Assembly (NCBI RefSeq): GCF_002238045.1 | Contig: NZ_NBYO01000001.1 | Location: 1 to 64,000 of the forward strand | From: Notoacmeibacter marinus | Lineage (GTDB): Bacteria; Pseudomonadota; Alphaproteobacteria; Rhizobiales; Rhizobiaceae | Reading direction: 5' to 3' | Length of the DNA: 64,000 nucleotides | The notes under the pieces: model-generated | Databases searched by the model: none | What the model saw: the letters and a program-made list of their open reading frames with translations, nothing else | What the model was told of the DNA's origin: nothing | Made by a program: the position numbers and the translations under genes | Shown: positions 1 through 9,353 of the stretch, one piece after another | Position numbering within the stretch: position 1 is the stretch's first letter | How the letters are laid out: each line of letters opens with the position of its first letter

Positions 1-458
1 GGCTCGGTCAGGCCGAAACAGCCGATCCATTCGCCCGAGGCCAGCTTCGGCAGGTATTTCCTGCGCTGCTCTTCGGAGCCGTAGGCATAAATCGGGTGCA
101 TGACCAAGGAGGACTGCACGCTCATCATCGACCGGTAGCCGCTATCGATCCGCTCCACCTCGCGGGCGACGAGACCATAGGCGACATAGCCGGCGCCGAC
201 GCCGCCATACTCTTCCGGCACCGTCACGCCCAGCAGACCCGCCTGCCCCATCTCGGCGAAGATCGCCGGATCGGTGGTCTCCTCAAGATAGGCGTCGGTC
301 ACGCGCGGCAGCAGCCGGTCCTCGGCGAAGGCCGCCGCCGTATCGCGGATCATCCGCTCTTCTTCGGTCAACTGGGCGTCCAAGAGGAATGGGTCGGACC
401 AGACAAACGCGCCGTCATCCTTGACGTTCTTTTCCGCTCTGACCTGTTCCTGAGACAT
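1..458 (-). CDS. gcdH: Glutaryl-CoA dehydrogenase, N-terminal part (runs off the window)
   Basis: Flavin enzyme that oxidises and decarboxylates glutaryl-CoA to crotonyl-CoA in lysine, tryptophan and glutarate breakdown. The start is the ATG at 458, preceded by GGAGAGGA. The visible 152 codons cover the acyl-CoA dehydrogenase N-terminal domain: the [20 protein letters not shown] opening typical of GcdH, then VPEEYGG and [13 protein letters not shown], and the start of the FGLTEP flavin/substrate motif at the edge. It follows mmsB by 120 bases on the same strand, so it may be read through from the valine operon or have its own promoter. The catalytic C-terminal half lies outside the window. 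The call rests on family resemblance of the N-terminus. Confidence 0.9.
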   Translation of the reverse strand, partial: MSQEQVRAEKNVKDDGAFVWSDPFLLDAQLTEEERMIRDTAAAFAEDRLLPRVTDAYLEETTDPAIFAEMGQAGLLGVTVPEEYGGVGAGYVAYGLVAREVERIDSGYRSMMSVQSSLVMHPIYAYGSEEQRRKYLPKLASGEWIGCFGLTE

Positions 459-578
459 GATGCTTTCCTCTCCGCCCGGCAACTGATGGGATGTTTCACC
501 ATGCGAGCCGAAAGGGAGCAAGCGCCGCGACGGAAATAACGTCACGACGCTAGTCGAAGCCCGAACGCATGGCGCCGT

Positions 579-1466
579 TCAGCTTCGTCCGGCCGCCTTC
601 AGATGCTCGATAATGCCGGAGAAATCCTTACCCTCTCCGCCTTCCTCGATAAAGCGCCGGTAGAGGTCCAGCGCGTGCCGGCCCATCGGTGTCGCCTGAC
701 CGGCATTTTCCGCTGCCTGCTGGGACAGCCCAAGGTCCTTGGCCATCAGTTCCGCCGCGAAGCCGGGCTTGTAATCATTGTCCGCCGGGCTTTGCGGGCC
801 GACGCCCGGCACCGGGCAGTAATTGTTGACCGACCAGCAGAAACCCGAAGACGTCGAAATCACGTCGAAGGCGGACTGTGCGGACAGGCCGAGCTTTTCG
901 GCAAGCGCAAAGGCTTCGCACGCGCCGATCATCGAAATGCCGAGCAGCATGTTGTTGCAGATCTTGGCCGCCTGGCCGGCGCCGCCTTCTCCGCAGTGCA
1001 CAAGCTTTCCGCCCATAATGTCGAGAATGGGGGACGCCTTGTCGAACGCTTCGTTCGAACCGCCCACCATGAAGGTGAGGGTGCCCGCCGCAGCGCCGCC
1101 CGTGCCGCCGGACACCGGCGCATCGATCGGCAGAAGACCGGCCGCGGACGCCATTTCGTGCGCCTTGCGCGCGCTGGCGACATCGATAGTCGAACAGTCG
1201 ATGACGACTGCCCCATTCTTCGCCGCCGGCACGATTTCCTCGAAGACCTTCTGCACGATGTCGCCATTGGGCAGCATGGTGACGATAATATCGGCATCGG
1301 CGACCGCTTCGGCACCGCTGGCGGCACGCTTCATGCCCTCATCGGCGGCCTTCTGCATGGCCGTCTCGACCCGGTCGAACACGGTCAGGTCGTGCCCGGC
1401 CTTCGTCAGATTGATGGCCATCGGCAAACCCATATTGCCCAGGCCGATAAATGCGATTGTACTCAC
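579..1466 (-). CDS. mmsB: 3-hydroxyisobutyrate dehydrogenase
   Basis: NAD-dependent oxidation of 3-hydroxyisobutyrate to methylmalonate semialdehyde in valine degradation. The 295-residue protein shows the N-terminal dinucleotide motif GLGNMGLPM, the substrate-binding DAPVSGGTGGAAAGTL stretch and the catalytic-lysine region GAGQAAKICNN. The start is taken as GTG at 1466, not the upstream ATG at 1493: GGAGGAG sits seven bases before it, and the GTG overlaps the TGA of the upstream hydrolase gene (1463-1466), which implies translational coupling. Third-from-last gene of the leftward valine operon, before gcdH. Confidence 0.93.
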   Translation of the reverse strand: MSTIAFIGLGNMGLPMAINLTKAGHDLTVFDRVETAMQKAADEGMKRAASGAEAVADADIIVTMLPNGDIVQKVFEEIVPAAKNGAVVIDCSTIDVASARKAHEMASAAGLLPIDAPVSGGTGGAAAGTLTFMVGGSNEAFDKASPILDIMGGKLVHCGEGGAGQAAKICNNMLLGISMIGACEAFALAEKLGLSAQSAFDVISTSSGFCWSVNNYCPVPGVGPQSPADNDYKPGFAAELMAKDLGLSQQAAENAGQATPMGRHALDLYRRFIEEGGEGKDFSGIIEHLKAAGRS

Positions 1467-2521
1467 CGGTCTTCTCCTCCCATTGCCGTCCATTCATCAT
1501 CGCCGAGCGCCGCCAGCATCTGTTCCACCTGCGTCGGATCGATTTCTTCGAGCCTGTCGGGCCGCCATTTGGGATCGCGGTCCTTCTCGATGATGAGCGC
1601 ACGTACGCCTTCGATAAACTGGCCGTCCGACTGCGAGCGGTATGTGAAGCGATATTCGTGGGCGAGCGCCTCCTCGACGGTCGAAAAGTCGCGCGCCTTG
1701 CGGATCATCGCGAAGGCACAGGCCACCGATAGCGGGCAGGCCTTCCTGGCCATCGCCGCTGCCTTCTGCGCGAATTCGGACGAATCCGCTTCGAGCGACT
1801 GGAGGCATTCCAGCGCCGTTTCATGATGGAAATGGCCGTCGATCGTCTCTCGCTGGGCTTCGAGCGGCGCGTCCGGCGCATCGGATGCCCGGTCGGCAAG
1901 AATTGCGATATCGGCGCCGCCTTCCAGTTCACCGATCAGGGCCGGCACGTCCGACGCGTCGCAATAGAGGTCGGCAAAACCGGCGAAAATTGAGTCCGCG
2001 CCATTCATGCGCCATCCGGTCATGGCGAGAAATTCGCCCAGATGACCGGGCGCCCTGGCCAGAAGAAGACTGCCGCCGACGTCAGGAACCAGACCAATGC
2101 CGCATTCCGGCATGGCGATCATCGAGCGCTCGGTGACGATACGATGCGAGCCATGAGCCGAAATACCGACGCCGCCACCCATCGTGATGCCGTCCATCAC
2201 CGAGATGTAGGGTACGTGAGAATTGGCGATCTTGGCGTTCAGCCGGTATTCGTCAGACCAGAACTGCCGGCCATAGGCGAAATCGCCATTCTTGCCGCGC
2301 CGGTAGAGTTCGGTCAGGTCGCCACCGGCGCAGAACGCCTTGTCGCCTTCCGCATCGATCACGATCAAATCGACCGATCCCTCCGCCTGCCAGCGGTCGA
2401 GCGCCTCGTCGATGGCAAGCGCCATCTCGTAGGTCAGTGCGTTCAGCGCCTTCGGCCGGTTCAGCGTGATGCGTCCGGTGCGGCCGGCCTTTCGGATGAA
2501 AATCTCCTGTTCGTCCGCCAA
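1463..2521 (-). CDS. 3-hydroxyisobutyryl-CoA hydrolase (enoyl-CoA hydratase family)
   Basis: Releases free 3-hydroxyisobutyrate from its CoA ester, the step between the hydratase and MmsB in valine catabolism. The 352-residue length and the oxyanion-hole motifs CAGGDL and MGGGVGISAHGS, followed by MPECGIGLVPDVG, mark the HIBCH branch of the crotonase superfamily, not a true enoyl-CoA hydratase (about 260 residues). One base separates it from the upstream acyl-CoA dehydrogenase, and its stop overlaps the mmsB start. The operon position between an isobutyryl-CoA dehydrogenase and mmsB supports the call. No separate methacrylyl-CoA hydratase is present in the operon, so that step must be done elsewhere. 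Confidence 0.92.
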   Translation of the reverse strand: MADEQEIFIRKAGRTGRITLNRPKALNALTYEMALAIDEALDRWQAEGSVDLIVIDAEGDKAFCAGGDLTELYRRGKNGDFAYGRQFWSDEYRLNAKIANSHVPYISVMDGITMGGGVGISAHGSHRIVTERSMIAMPECGIGLVPDVGGSLLLARAPGHLGEFLAMTGWRMNGADSIFAGFADLYCDASDVPALIGELEGGADIAILADRASDAPDAPLEAQRETIDGHFHHETALECLQSLEADSSEFAQKAAAMARKACPLSVACAFAMIRKARDFSTVEEALAHEYRFTYRSQSDGQFIEGVRALIIEKDRDPKWRPDRLEEIDPTQVEQMLAALGDDEWTAMGGEDR

Positions 2522-2522
2522 T

Positions 2523-3665
2523 TCAGTGCTCCGCCAGCAGATGCCGCGCGACGATCATCCGCATGATCTCGTTGGTGCCTTCCAGGATCTGATGAACGCG
2601 CAGATCGCGGACGATCTTCTCCACTCCGTAATCGGCGAGATAGCCGTAGCCACCATGGATCTGCAGCGCCTCATTGGCGACGCGGAAGGAGACATCGGTC
2701 ACGAAGCGCTTGGCCATTGCGCAGAATTTTGTGGCATCCGGCGCGCCGGCGTCCAGCTTGGACGCCGCCTGGTAGAGAAAGATGCGCGCTGCCTGCAGTT
2801 CCGTCTCCATATCGGCGAGCTTGAACTGGAGCGACTGGAAGTTCGCAATTGGCTGGCCGAAGGCGCTGCGCTCTTTGGCATAGGCCACCGCCTTGTCGAG
2901 CGCGCACTGCGCGCCGCCGAGCGCACCCGCCGCGATGTTGATCCGCCCGCCATCGAGGCCCGCCATCGCATAGCGGAAGCCCTTGCCCTCCTCGCCGAGC
3001 AGATGATCGCCCGGGATGGCGCAATCGTCGAAGCGGACTTCGGAGGTCGGCTGCGCCCGCCAGCCCATCTTCTTCTCCTGCGCGCCGAAGGACAGGCCTT
3101 CCGCCCCCTTCTCGACCAGCACCGCCGAAATGCCCTTCGGGCCGTCCTCGCCCGTGCGGACCATGGCGATGTAGAGATCGGAATAGTCGCCGCCGGAAAT
3201 GAAGGATTTGGCACCGTTCAGCTTCCAGCCATTGCCACTCGTCTGCGCCTTTGTCTTGAGCGCGGCGGCGTCGGATCCGGAGCCCGGCTCGGTGAGGCAG
3301 TAGGAGGCGACCAGCTCCATCGAACAGAGCTTCGGCACCCATTCCAGCCGCTGCTCCTCGGTGCCGAACCGGTCGATCATCCAGGCGCACATATTGTGGA
3401 TCGAGATGAACGAGCCGATGGTCGGGCAACCGGTCGCCAGCGCCTCGAAGACGAGCGCGGCGTCGAGGCGGCCGAGGCCCGACCCGCCGACATCCTCGCG
3501 GACATAGATGCCGGCAAGGCCCAATTCGCCGACGGACCGGACGACCTCATCGGGAAAGGTGCCCGTCTGGTCCCATTCCAGCGCATGGGGCGCAAGCTGC
3601 TCCTCCGCGAAGGATTGCGCCATCTCCTGAATGGCGCGCTGTTCGTCGTTCAGTTCGAAATCCAT
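2523..3665 (-). CDS. Acyl-CoA dehydrogenase, probable isobutyryl-CoA dehydrogenase
   Basis: FAD-dependent dehydrogenation of isobutyryl-CoA to methacrylyl-CoA. The 380-residue protein has the normal family layout: alpha-helical N-terminal domain, flavin motif YCLTEPGSGSD near residue 125, SFISGG in the beta domain, and the C-terminal catalytic-glutamate motif LEGTNEIMRM. The short-chain branched type fits MDFELNDEQRAIQEMAQSFA at the N-terminus and the valine-operon context between mmsA and the HIB-CoA hydrolase. It starts 47 bases after mmsA. Substrate is inferred from context; short-chain or 2-methylbutyryl-CoA activity is possible. Confidence 0.88.
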   Translation of the reverse strand: MDFELNDEQRAIQEMAQSFAEEQLAPHALEWDQTGTFPDEVVRSVGELGLAGIYVREDVGGSGLGRLDAALVFEALATGCPTIGSFISIHNMCAWMIDRFGTEEQRLEWVPKLCSMELVASYCLTEPGSGSDAAALKTKAQTSGNGWKLNGAKSFISGGDYSDLYIAMVRTGEDGPKGISAVLVEKGAEGLSFGAQEKKMGWRAQPTSEVRFDDCAIPGDHLLGEEGKGFRYAMAGLDGGRINIAAGALGGAQCALDKAVAYAKERSAFGQPIANFQSLQFKLADMETELQAARIFLYQAASKLDAGAPDATKFCAMAKRFVTDVSFRVANEALQIHGGYGYLADYGVEKIVRDLRVHQILEGTNEIMRMIVARHLLAEH

Positions 3666-3712
3666 AGCCGCTCTCCTCCGCTAGCGCTTGTCGTACCCGC
3701 TTCGTCCGACCG

Positions 3713-5212
3713 TCAACCCATGGTCGGAATCACGAAATCCGCGCCATCCTTGATGCCGGACGGCCAGCGCGAGGTGATCGTCTTGGTCTTGGTGTAGAAG
3801 CGGAAGGCGTCCGGCCCGTGCTGGTTGAGATCGCCGAAGCCGGAACGCTTCCAGCCGCCGAAGGTGTAGTAGGCGAGCGGCACCGGGATCGGCACGTTGA
3901 TGCCGACCATGCCGACATTGATGCGCGAAGCGAAATCGCGGGCGGCATCGCCGTCGCGCGTGTAGATCGCGACGCCATTGCCGTATTCGTGGGTCATCGC
4001 CAGATCGAGCGCCTCGTCATAGGTCTTGGCGCGGACGACCGACAGAACCGGGCCGAAGATCTCTTCCTTGTAGATCGTCATGTCCTTGGTGACATTGTCG
4101 AACAGGCAGCCGCCGATGAAGTAGCCGTCCTCGTAGCCCTGCATGGAGAAGTCGCGGCCGTCGACGACGAGCTTGGCGCCTTCCTCGACACCCTTGTCGA
4201 CATAGCCCTTCACACGGGCATGGGCCTCCTTGGTGACGAGCGGGCCGAAATCGGCGTCGTCGCCCGCCGTATAGGGCGCGATCTTCAGGTTCTCGACACG
4301 CGGCGTCAGCTTCTCCATCAGCCTGTCGGCCGTCTCCTCGCCCACCGGCACGGCGACGGACACCGCCATGCAGCGCTCGCCAGCAGCGCCGTAGCCCGCA
4401 CCGACCAGCGCGTCGACCGCCTGGTCCATGTCCGCATCCGGCAGGATCAGCATATGGTTCTTGGCCCCGCCGAAGCACTGGGCGCGCTTTCCGTTGGCGC
4501 AGGCCCGCGTATAGACATATTCGGCGATGGGCGTTGAGCCGACGAAGCCAACCGCATGAACGTCCGGATGGTCCAGAATGCCGTCGACCGCGCCCTTATC
4601 GCCATTGACGACATTGAGGATGCCGGCAGGCAGGCCCGCTTCCATCATCAGTTCAGCCAGCATCATCGGCACCGACGGGTCCCGCTCGGACGGCTTCAGG
4701 ATGAAGGCGTTGCCGGCTGCGATGGCCGGGCAGAACTTCCACATCGGGATCATGGCCGGGAAATTGAAAGGCGTGATGCCGGCAACGACGCCGAGCGGCT
4801 GGCGCACCGAATGAATATCGATGCCCGGCCCCGCGCCTTCGCTGAACTCGCCCTTGAGCAGATGCGGCGCGCCGATGCAGAACTCGGCGACTTCGAGGCC
4901 GCGAATGACGTCGCCCTTGGCGTCCGGCAGCGTCTTGCCGTGCTCGCGCGACAGCGCCTCGGCCAGCTTGTCCATGTCGCGATGCAGAAGGTCGACGAAC
5001 TTCATCATCACGCGGGCGCGCTTCTGCGGATTGGTCGCGGCCCAATCGGGCTGCGCCGCCTTCGCGTTCTCGACGGCGGCGTTCAGCTCATCCGCGCTGG
5101 CGAGCGCGACCTTGCCCTGAACCTCGCCCGTCGCCGGGTTGAAGATGTCGGAATGACGGCCGCTCATGCCCTCGATCCGCGCGCCGCCGACAAAATGTCC
5201 GATCTTGTACAT
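3713..5212 (-). CDS. mmsA: Methylmalonate-semialdehyde dehydrogenase (CoA-acylating)
   Basis: Converts methylmalonate semialdehyde and CoA to propionyl-CoA, the end step of the valine pathway. The start is ATG at 5212 (MYKIGHFVGGARIEG), preceded by GGGAGGA; an ATG at 5269 would add 19 unrelated residues. The 499-residue length matches the family. Visible motifs are the coenzyme-binding GVVAGITPFNFP region and the nucleophile in GERCMAVS. It is the first gene of the leftward operon and faces the divergent LysR gene across 98 bases, so the promoter and any operator lie there. Confidence 0.95.
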   Translation of the reverse strand: MYKIGHFVGGARIEGMSGRHSDIFNPATGEVQGKVALASADELNAAVENAKAAQPDWAATNPQKRARVMMKFVDLLHRDMDKLAEALSREHGKTLPDAKGDVIRGLEVAEFCIGAPHLLKGEFSEGAGPGIDIHSVRQPLGVVAGITPFNFPAMIPMWKFCPAIAAGNAFILKPSERDPSVPMMLAELMMEAGLPAGILNVVNGDKGAVDGILDHPDVHAVGFVGSTPIAEYVYTRACANGKRAQCFGGAKNHMLILPDADMDQAVDALVGAGYGAAGERCMAVSVAVPVGEETADRLMEKLTPRVENLKIAPYTAGDDADFGPLVTKEAHARVKGYVDKGVEEGAKLVVDGRDFSMQGYEDGYFIGGCLFDNVTKDMTIYKEEIFGPVLSVVRAKTYDEALDLAMTHEYGNGVAIYTRDGDAARDFASRINVGMVGINVPIPVPLAYYTFGGWKRSGFGDLNQHGPDAFRFYTKTKTITSRWPSGIKDGADFVIPTMG

Positions 5213-5310
5213 GCTCGTCCTCCCAATCGTGTTTGGGCCTATTCTATACGCGCAGTTTGGCAAAGCCATAGACTTGAGTGCGCATCGGTTGTGCGGATAT
5301 ACGCATATGA
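5213..5310. promoter_or_regulatory. Divergent promoter region mmsA / lysR with near-palindrome
   Basis: The 98-base gap carries ATATACGCATAT at 5297-5308, a near-perfect inverted repeat (ATAT, one mismatch pair, CG centre, ATAT) ending two bases before the LysR start. TATACGC also occurs near 5245, in direct orientation. LysR regulators commonly bind imperfect T-N11-A repeats in such divergent gaps, so this is a candidate autoregulatory or operon operator. No clear Shine-Dalgarno precedes the LysR start, so the palindrome may also occlude translation initiation. This is pattern reading only. Confidence 0.4.
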
Positions 5311-6222
5311 ATGGCTTTTGACTGGGACGATCTGCGTTATTTCCTCTCAGTCGCCCGCACCGGGCGGCTGACGGCGGCTGCGCGTCGCATGGGCACCGAT
5401 CACGCGACCGTCAGCCGGCGCATCACGGCGCTGGAAAGCCGGCTCGGCGCCGATCTCTTCATGCGCTCGCCGCGCGGTTATTCACTGACCGACGCTGGCG
5501 AAAGGCTGGTCGTTCAGGCCGAAGCGATCGAAAGTTCCGCCGCCAGCATCGAGAACGATCTGGCCGGCGACCGCTTTTCCGTCAGCGGCGTGGTGCGCAT
5601 TGGCGCGCCGGACGGTTTCGGCTCGCTCTTCCTGGCGCCACGCATCGGCGAACTGACGCTCCGCCACCCCGAACTGGAACTGCAGATCGTCGCCATGCCG
5701 CGTGTTTTCAGCCTGACCAAGCGCGAGGCCGACATCGCCATCGGCCTGGAGCGGCCAGACCGGGGCCGGCTCTTTTCCCGGAAGCTGACCGACTACACGC
5801 TGCATGTCTATGCGGCCCGCTCCTATGTGAGCGAAAACGGGCCGATCGACGACCTCGCCGCGATTGCCCGCCACCCGCTGATCGGCTACATTCCAGAACT
5901 GATCTTCACGCCGCAACTCGATTATCTGGGCCAGATCGGCGATGGGCTGACGCCCCGCCTTTCCAGCACCAATCTCTTCGCCCAGCTGAATGCAGCAAAG
6001 GCCGGCGCGGGGCTCTGCATCCTACCGGATTTCATGGCGGCGAACGATGCCGATCTCGTGGCCGTTCTGCCGCAAGAGGTCGAACTGGTCCGCACCTTCT
6101 GGATCATGGCCCATCTGGACGCGCGCAATTCGGCACGAATTCAGACTGTCATGGGCTTCATTGCCGATCTGGTGAAGGCGCAGCGCGACCTGTTTCAGGT
6201 CAGAAACCGCCTTTCCGATTGA
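5311..6222 (+). CDS. LysR-family transcriptional regulator, divergent from the valine operon
   Basis: A 303-residue regulator. The N-terminal winged helix-turn-helix is visible around residues 5-63 (DWDDLRYFLSVARTGRLTAA, then HATVSRRITALE), followed by a periplasmic-binding-protein-like effector domain from about residue 90. Placement head-to-head with mmsA suggests control of valine or propionyl-CoA-yielding catabolism, but this is inference from context. Its 3' end is 21 bases from the convergent MmgE/PrpD gene. The start has no obvious ribosome-binding site. An upstream ATG at 5307 is out of frame and stops after four codons. Confidence 0.88.
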   Translation: MAFDWDDLRYFLSVARTGRLTAAARRMGTDHATVSRRITALESRLGADLFMRSPRGYSLTDAGERLVVQAEAIESSAASIENDLAGDRFSVSGVVRIGAPDGFGSLFLAPRIGELTLRHPELELQIVAMPRVFSLTKREADIAIGLERPDRGRLFSRKLTDYTLHVYAARSYVSENGPIDDLAAIARHPLIGYIPELIFTPQLDYLGQIGDGLTPRLSSTNLFAQLNAAKAGAGLCILPDFMAANDADLVAVLPQEVELVRTFWIMAHLDARNSARIQTVMGFIADLVKAQRDLFQVRNRLSD

Positions 6223-6243
6223 GGCGGAATGCGCCGCGCCTCG

Positions 6244-7581
6244 TCAGTCGGACGGCGCGGTCACGCCCATCCGCCCGATCAGCGTAGAGAAACCGCTCGA
6301 CCCCTCGATCGCCTCCGCCGCGTTCCAGAGCGCCGCCGCCTCGTCCTCGCCGATCAAGGTTCGCGACTTCTCACGGAGCCGTTTCTCGATGACATCGATA
6401 TCGGTAAGCGCAAGAATATCGTGGTGCGCGCTCCGCTCTTCTGAGGCGTTCGTGATGACCGTCACATGCGCCTCGCTATCGGACAGGCTGTCGTCGGCGA
6501 TCACCGTTACGCGATCTCGAAGGGCGACCAGATCGGGCCGGGCGCAGGTCTCGTCGTCATAGACGTCGAGCGCGGCGGTATCGATCCCGGCCAGCGCCAT
6601 CGCCGCCGTCAGCCGATAACTGAATTTGGCCTGCAGCCCCGTCTGCGGCTCCGGCTGGTTGCAGACGGCGAGCCAGCGGGGATGGGTGCGGATCGTCACC
6701 GCCTCGACATCGCCGGGGTCCAGACCCTCGGCGAGAAGCGCTCGCACCGCTTCCAACATGGCGTGAAGACCGTGGCAGCAGGCGTGAAACTTGTAGGAAA
6801 TGTCCGGAAACAGCCAATCCTGGCCCAGCGCCCGGAATGCGCTGTCCTGCGCCGTGCCGGCATGGGTCGGGCCGAAACCCTGGGACCCTTCGATGGCCTC
6901 CGGTGTCGATTGTGCGCCGGCTTCGGCCAGCAGCGCGCATGTGACGCCCGTCTCGGCGGCAAAGCCGGCATTGAGCGGCTTGCCCATCGTGCCGAACTGG
7001 CTCTTCAGTCCGGCGGCGCGGGTTGCCGTCAGGCTCAGCGCGTGGGCCATCCGCATTTCATCGAGACCCAGAACCCGCCCGGCGGCGGCGGCCGCGCCGA
7101 ATGCGCCGGAGGTGCCGGTCTGATGGAAACCCGCCTCGTAGTGCGACCGGCCCAGCCACGCGCCGATCCGGCAGGCGATCTCCAGCCCGACAGCCAAGGC
7201 GTCGAGAAGGGTCGCGCCATCCGCCTGCCGCGTCTCGGCCATGGCCAGAGCGGCAGGCATGATGGCGACGCTCGGGTGGCCGATATGGCCGAAATGGGTG
7301 TCGTCATAATCAAGAGCATGGCTCGTCGCGCCATTGGCCAGCGCAGCGGCGGATGCAGAGACCGTTCCGCCGCCGAAAAGGGTCGCGCCGTTCGATGAGG
7401 CGGCGGCCTCCAGCGCCATTTTGCACGCCGCCCGCGAAACGGGTTCGCCCATCCCCGCCAGTCCGACGCTTGCCCAGTCGAAGAGCGAAAAGCGGACGAA
7501 ACGCGCCATGCGTTCGTCGGTATCGACCGGCCCGGCCGCAAAGGCGCCGAGCTTTTGCGCGATCGTCCTGTCCTGTTTCAT
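6244..7581 (-). CDS. MmgE/PrpD family protein
   Basis: A 445-residue member of the family that includes 2-methylcitrate dehydratase and cis-aconitate decarboxylase. The family signature is clear: NGATSHALDYDDTHFGHIGH near residue 80, then HPSVAIMPAALAMAE, and the C-terminal half with KFHACCHGLHAMLEAV. It is the last gene of the TRAP-CoA-transferase operon, and its ATG overlaps the stop of the acyl-CoA dehydrogenase gene by four bases. The exact reaction cannot be read off: family members dehydrate or decarboxylate tricarboxylate-like acids, so a C5-C7 di- or tricarboxylate intermediate is a reasonable guess. Confidence 0.85.
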   Translation of the reverse strand: MKQDRTIAQKLGAFAAGPVDTDERMARFVRFSLFDWASVGLAGMGEPVSRAACKMALEAAASSNGATLFGGGTVSASAAALANGATSHALDYDDTHFGHIGHPSVAIMPAALAMAETRQADGATLLDALAVGLEIACRIGAWLGRSHYEAGFHQTGTSGAFGAAAAAGRVLGLDEMRMAHALSLTATRAAGLKSQFGTMGKPLNAGFAAETGVTCALLAEAGAQSTPEAIEGSQGFGPTHAGTAQDSAFRALGQDWLFPDISYKFHACCHGLHAMLEAVRALLAEGLDPGDVEAVTIRTHPRWLAVCNQPEPQTGLQAKFSYRLTAAMALAGIDTAALDVYDDETCARPDLVALRDRVTVIADDSLSDSEAHVTVITNASEERSAHHDILALTDIDVIEKRLREKSRTLIGEDEAAALWNAAEAIEGSSGFSTLIGRMGVTAPSD

Positions 7582-9353
7582 TCGGCTGCCATAACCGCGT
7601 CGCCTTCATCGTGTCCGGCACGCATCAGAAGGGCGGGCAGCCAGTCCGGCTCCGCCGACGCTGGTGCAATCGGATCGCGAGCGCTGAGCCGTTCGGTCAG
7701 CACCATGCCGGCCAGCCTTCCGCGATCCGCCGCGATGTCCGGCGCGGCATCTGCAAGTTGCGCGCTTTCCCAAGCGAGGAAGACCGCCGAGGCCGCGTTG
7801 TAGAGCGCCGTTGCCGCCCGTCTCGTCTCCGCTTCGCCTGACGGCCCGCCTTGCGAAACAGCTGTCATCAGATCGCCAGCACGGACCAGCGCCTCGCGGA
7901 TCGGGCCTGCCAGCTCGTCATTGACCTCTTCGAAGCAGGACCGGAGATAATTCGTCAGCGCCTCCAGCGCCCCTTCACGCTGCGCCGCGCGGACGACATC
8001 GAGCGCGACGATATTGCTGGTGCCTTCCCAGATCGAACCGAGATGGGCATCGCGCAGCACCCGCGCATCCGACCATTCCTCAATATAGCCGCAGCCGCCG
8101 CGCACCTCCATGGCGTCGCCAGCCACCTTGCGCGCGTCGCGACAGGCGCGGAATTTGATGAGCGGCGTCAGGATGCGCAGCACCTGCGCCATGGTCCGGT
8201 CGCCACGATCCGCCGCGTTCAGCACGAGAGCGGTATGAAACACCATGCTGCGCGCCTGCTCCGCCGGCAGCAGCATCTTGGCCAATTGCCGGCGCATCAG
8301 CGGCATGTCGATCAACCGCCTGCCGAAGGCGTTGCGGTAGCGGGCGATGAACAGGGCCTCCGACACCGAACGGCGCATCAGCCCGGCGCTGCGCACGCCG
8401 TTGGCCAGACGCGACATGTTGATCATGTCGGTCATCTGCTTGAAACCCTGCCCTGCATCGCCCACCAGATAGGCCTCCGCGCCTTCCAGCACGATTTCGC
8501 CGGACGCCATGGAGCGGGTGCCCATCTTGTCTTTCAAACGCACGATCCGATAGGCGTTCAACGCGCCATCGGGCATATGACGCGGCAGCAGAAACAGCGA
8601 CAGGCCCTTCGTTCCCGACCCTGCGCCTTCGGGCCGGGCCAGAACCATCGCCAGCGCCGCGTCAGGGTTGGAGCAGAACCATTTGTCGCCGTAGAGTTTC
8701 CAGACACTATCCTCGTGCCGCGCCACCGTCTCCACCGCGCCGACATCGGACCCCGCCGCCTGCTCGGTCATGAACATCGCGCCTTGGTAAAGCGCATCCA
8801 TATCCTGGCTGGTCAAGCGGTCCAGATAGCGGCCGATAAGTTCCTCGGAGCCGAATTTGCGCAGCGTGCGCGTCAACGAATCCGTCATGCTGAGCGGGCA
8901 GCAGAGCCCGAATTCCGCCTGCACGAACAGATAAACCAGCGCATATTTCGCCATCGGGTGCAGCGAGTCGTTTCGGCCGAACACGCCGCCGCGATGGGAC
9001 ATCGCCGCCAGGCCGAATTCACCGAAGGCAATGTGTTCCATCTCTTCATAGGCGGGATGCTTCTCGATTGTCTGGCAGGGCTCGCCAGTGCGGTTGCGCA
9101 GCGTCAGGGTCGGCGGGTTCCTGTCCGCCGTCAGCGCGAGCCGTTCCAGACGGTCGCCGACCAGTTCGCCCATCCGGTCAAGTTGCGGTTCCAGAACCGG
9201 GCAAAGCTCCTCTGGCAGATAAATCGACAGAAGCGCCGCGAAGGCTGGATCGGCGCGATAGGCGTTCTGGCCACGACTATCCGGCACATTATTTTGGACT
9301 GGATGAGCCATTGCGGGTTGGCCGTTCTCGGGTGCTGTTTCGTTCCGTCCCAT
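7578..9353 (-). CDS. Acyl-CoA dehydrogenase, AidB-like (long form)
   Basis: At 591 residues it is far longer than the usual 380-400 and resembles the AidB/long acyl-CoA dehydrogenase branch, with an extra N-terminal domain (residues 1-180) and a C-terminal extension. Flavin-site MTEQAAGSDVG and the C-terminal IWEGTSNIVALD with the presumed catalytic glutamate are present. Proline- and alanine-rich N-terminal residues before about 25 are of uncertain use. The ATG overlaps the CoA-transferase B stop (TGATG at 9351-9355), and the 3' end overlaps the MmgE/PrpD start. Context points to catabolic oxidation of a CoA-activated acid, not DNA-alkylation defence. Confidence 0.85.
   Translation of the reverse strand: MGRNETAPENGQPAMAHPVQNNVPDSRGQNAYRADPAFAALLSIYLPEELCPVLEPQLDRMGELVGDRLERLALTADRNPPTLTLRNRTGEPCQTIEKHPAYEEMEHIAFGEFGLAAMSHRGGVFGRNDSLHPMAKYALVYLFVQAEFGLCCPLSMTDSLTRTLRKFGSEELIGRYLDRLTSQDMDALYQGAMFMTEQAAGSDVGAVETVARHEDSVWKLYGDKWFCSNPDAALAMVLARPEGAGSGTKGLSLFLLPRHMPDGALNAYRIVRLKDKMGTRSMASGEIVLEGAEAYLVGDAGQGFKQMTDMINMSRLANGVRSAGLMRRSVSEALFIARYRNAFGRRLIDMPLMRRQLAKMLLPAEQARSMVFHTALVLNAADRGDRTMAQVLRILTPLIKFRACRDARKVAGDAMEVRGGCGYIEEWSDARVLRDAHLGSIWEGTSNIVALDVVRAAQREGALEALTNYLRSCFEEVNDELAGPIREALVRAGDLMTAVSQGGPSGEAETRRAATALYNAASAVFLAWESAQLADAAPDIAADRGRLAGMVLTERLSARDPIAPASAEPDWLPALLMRAGHDEGDAVMAAE

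Noticed and set aside
603..1826. Long plus-strand frame of 407 codons opposite mmsB and the hydrolase
   Set aside because: It is an antisense shadow in GC-rich DNA: no family motif, arginine- and histidine-rich translation, and it lies across two well-supported genes.
7578..9353. DNA-alkylation-repair role for the AidB-like protein
   Set aside because: It sits in a catabolic operon with a transporter and CoA transferase, overlapping both neighbours, so metabolic function is more likely.
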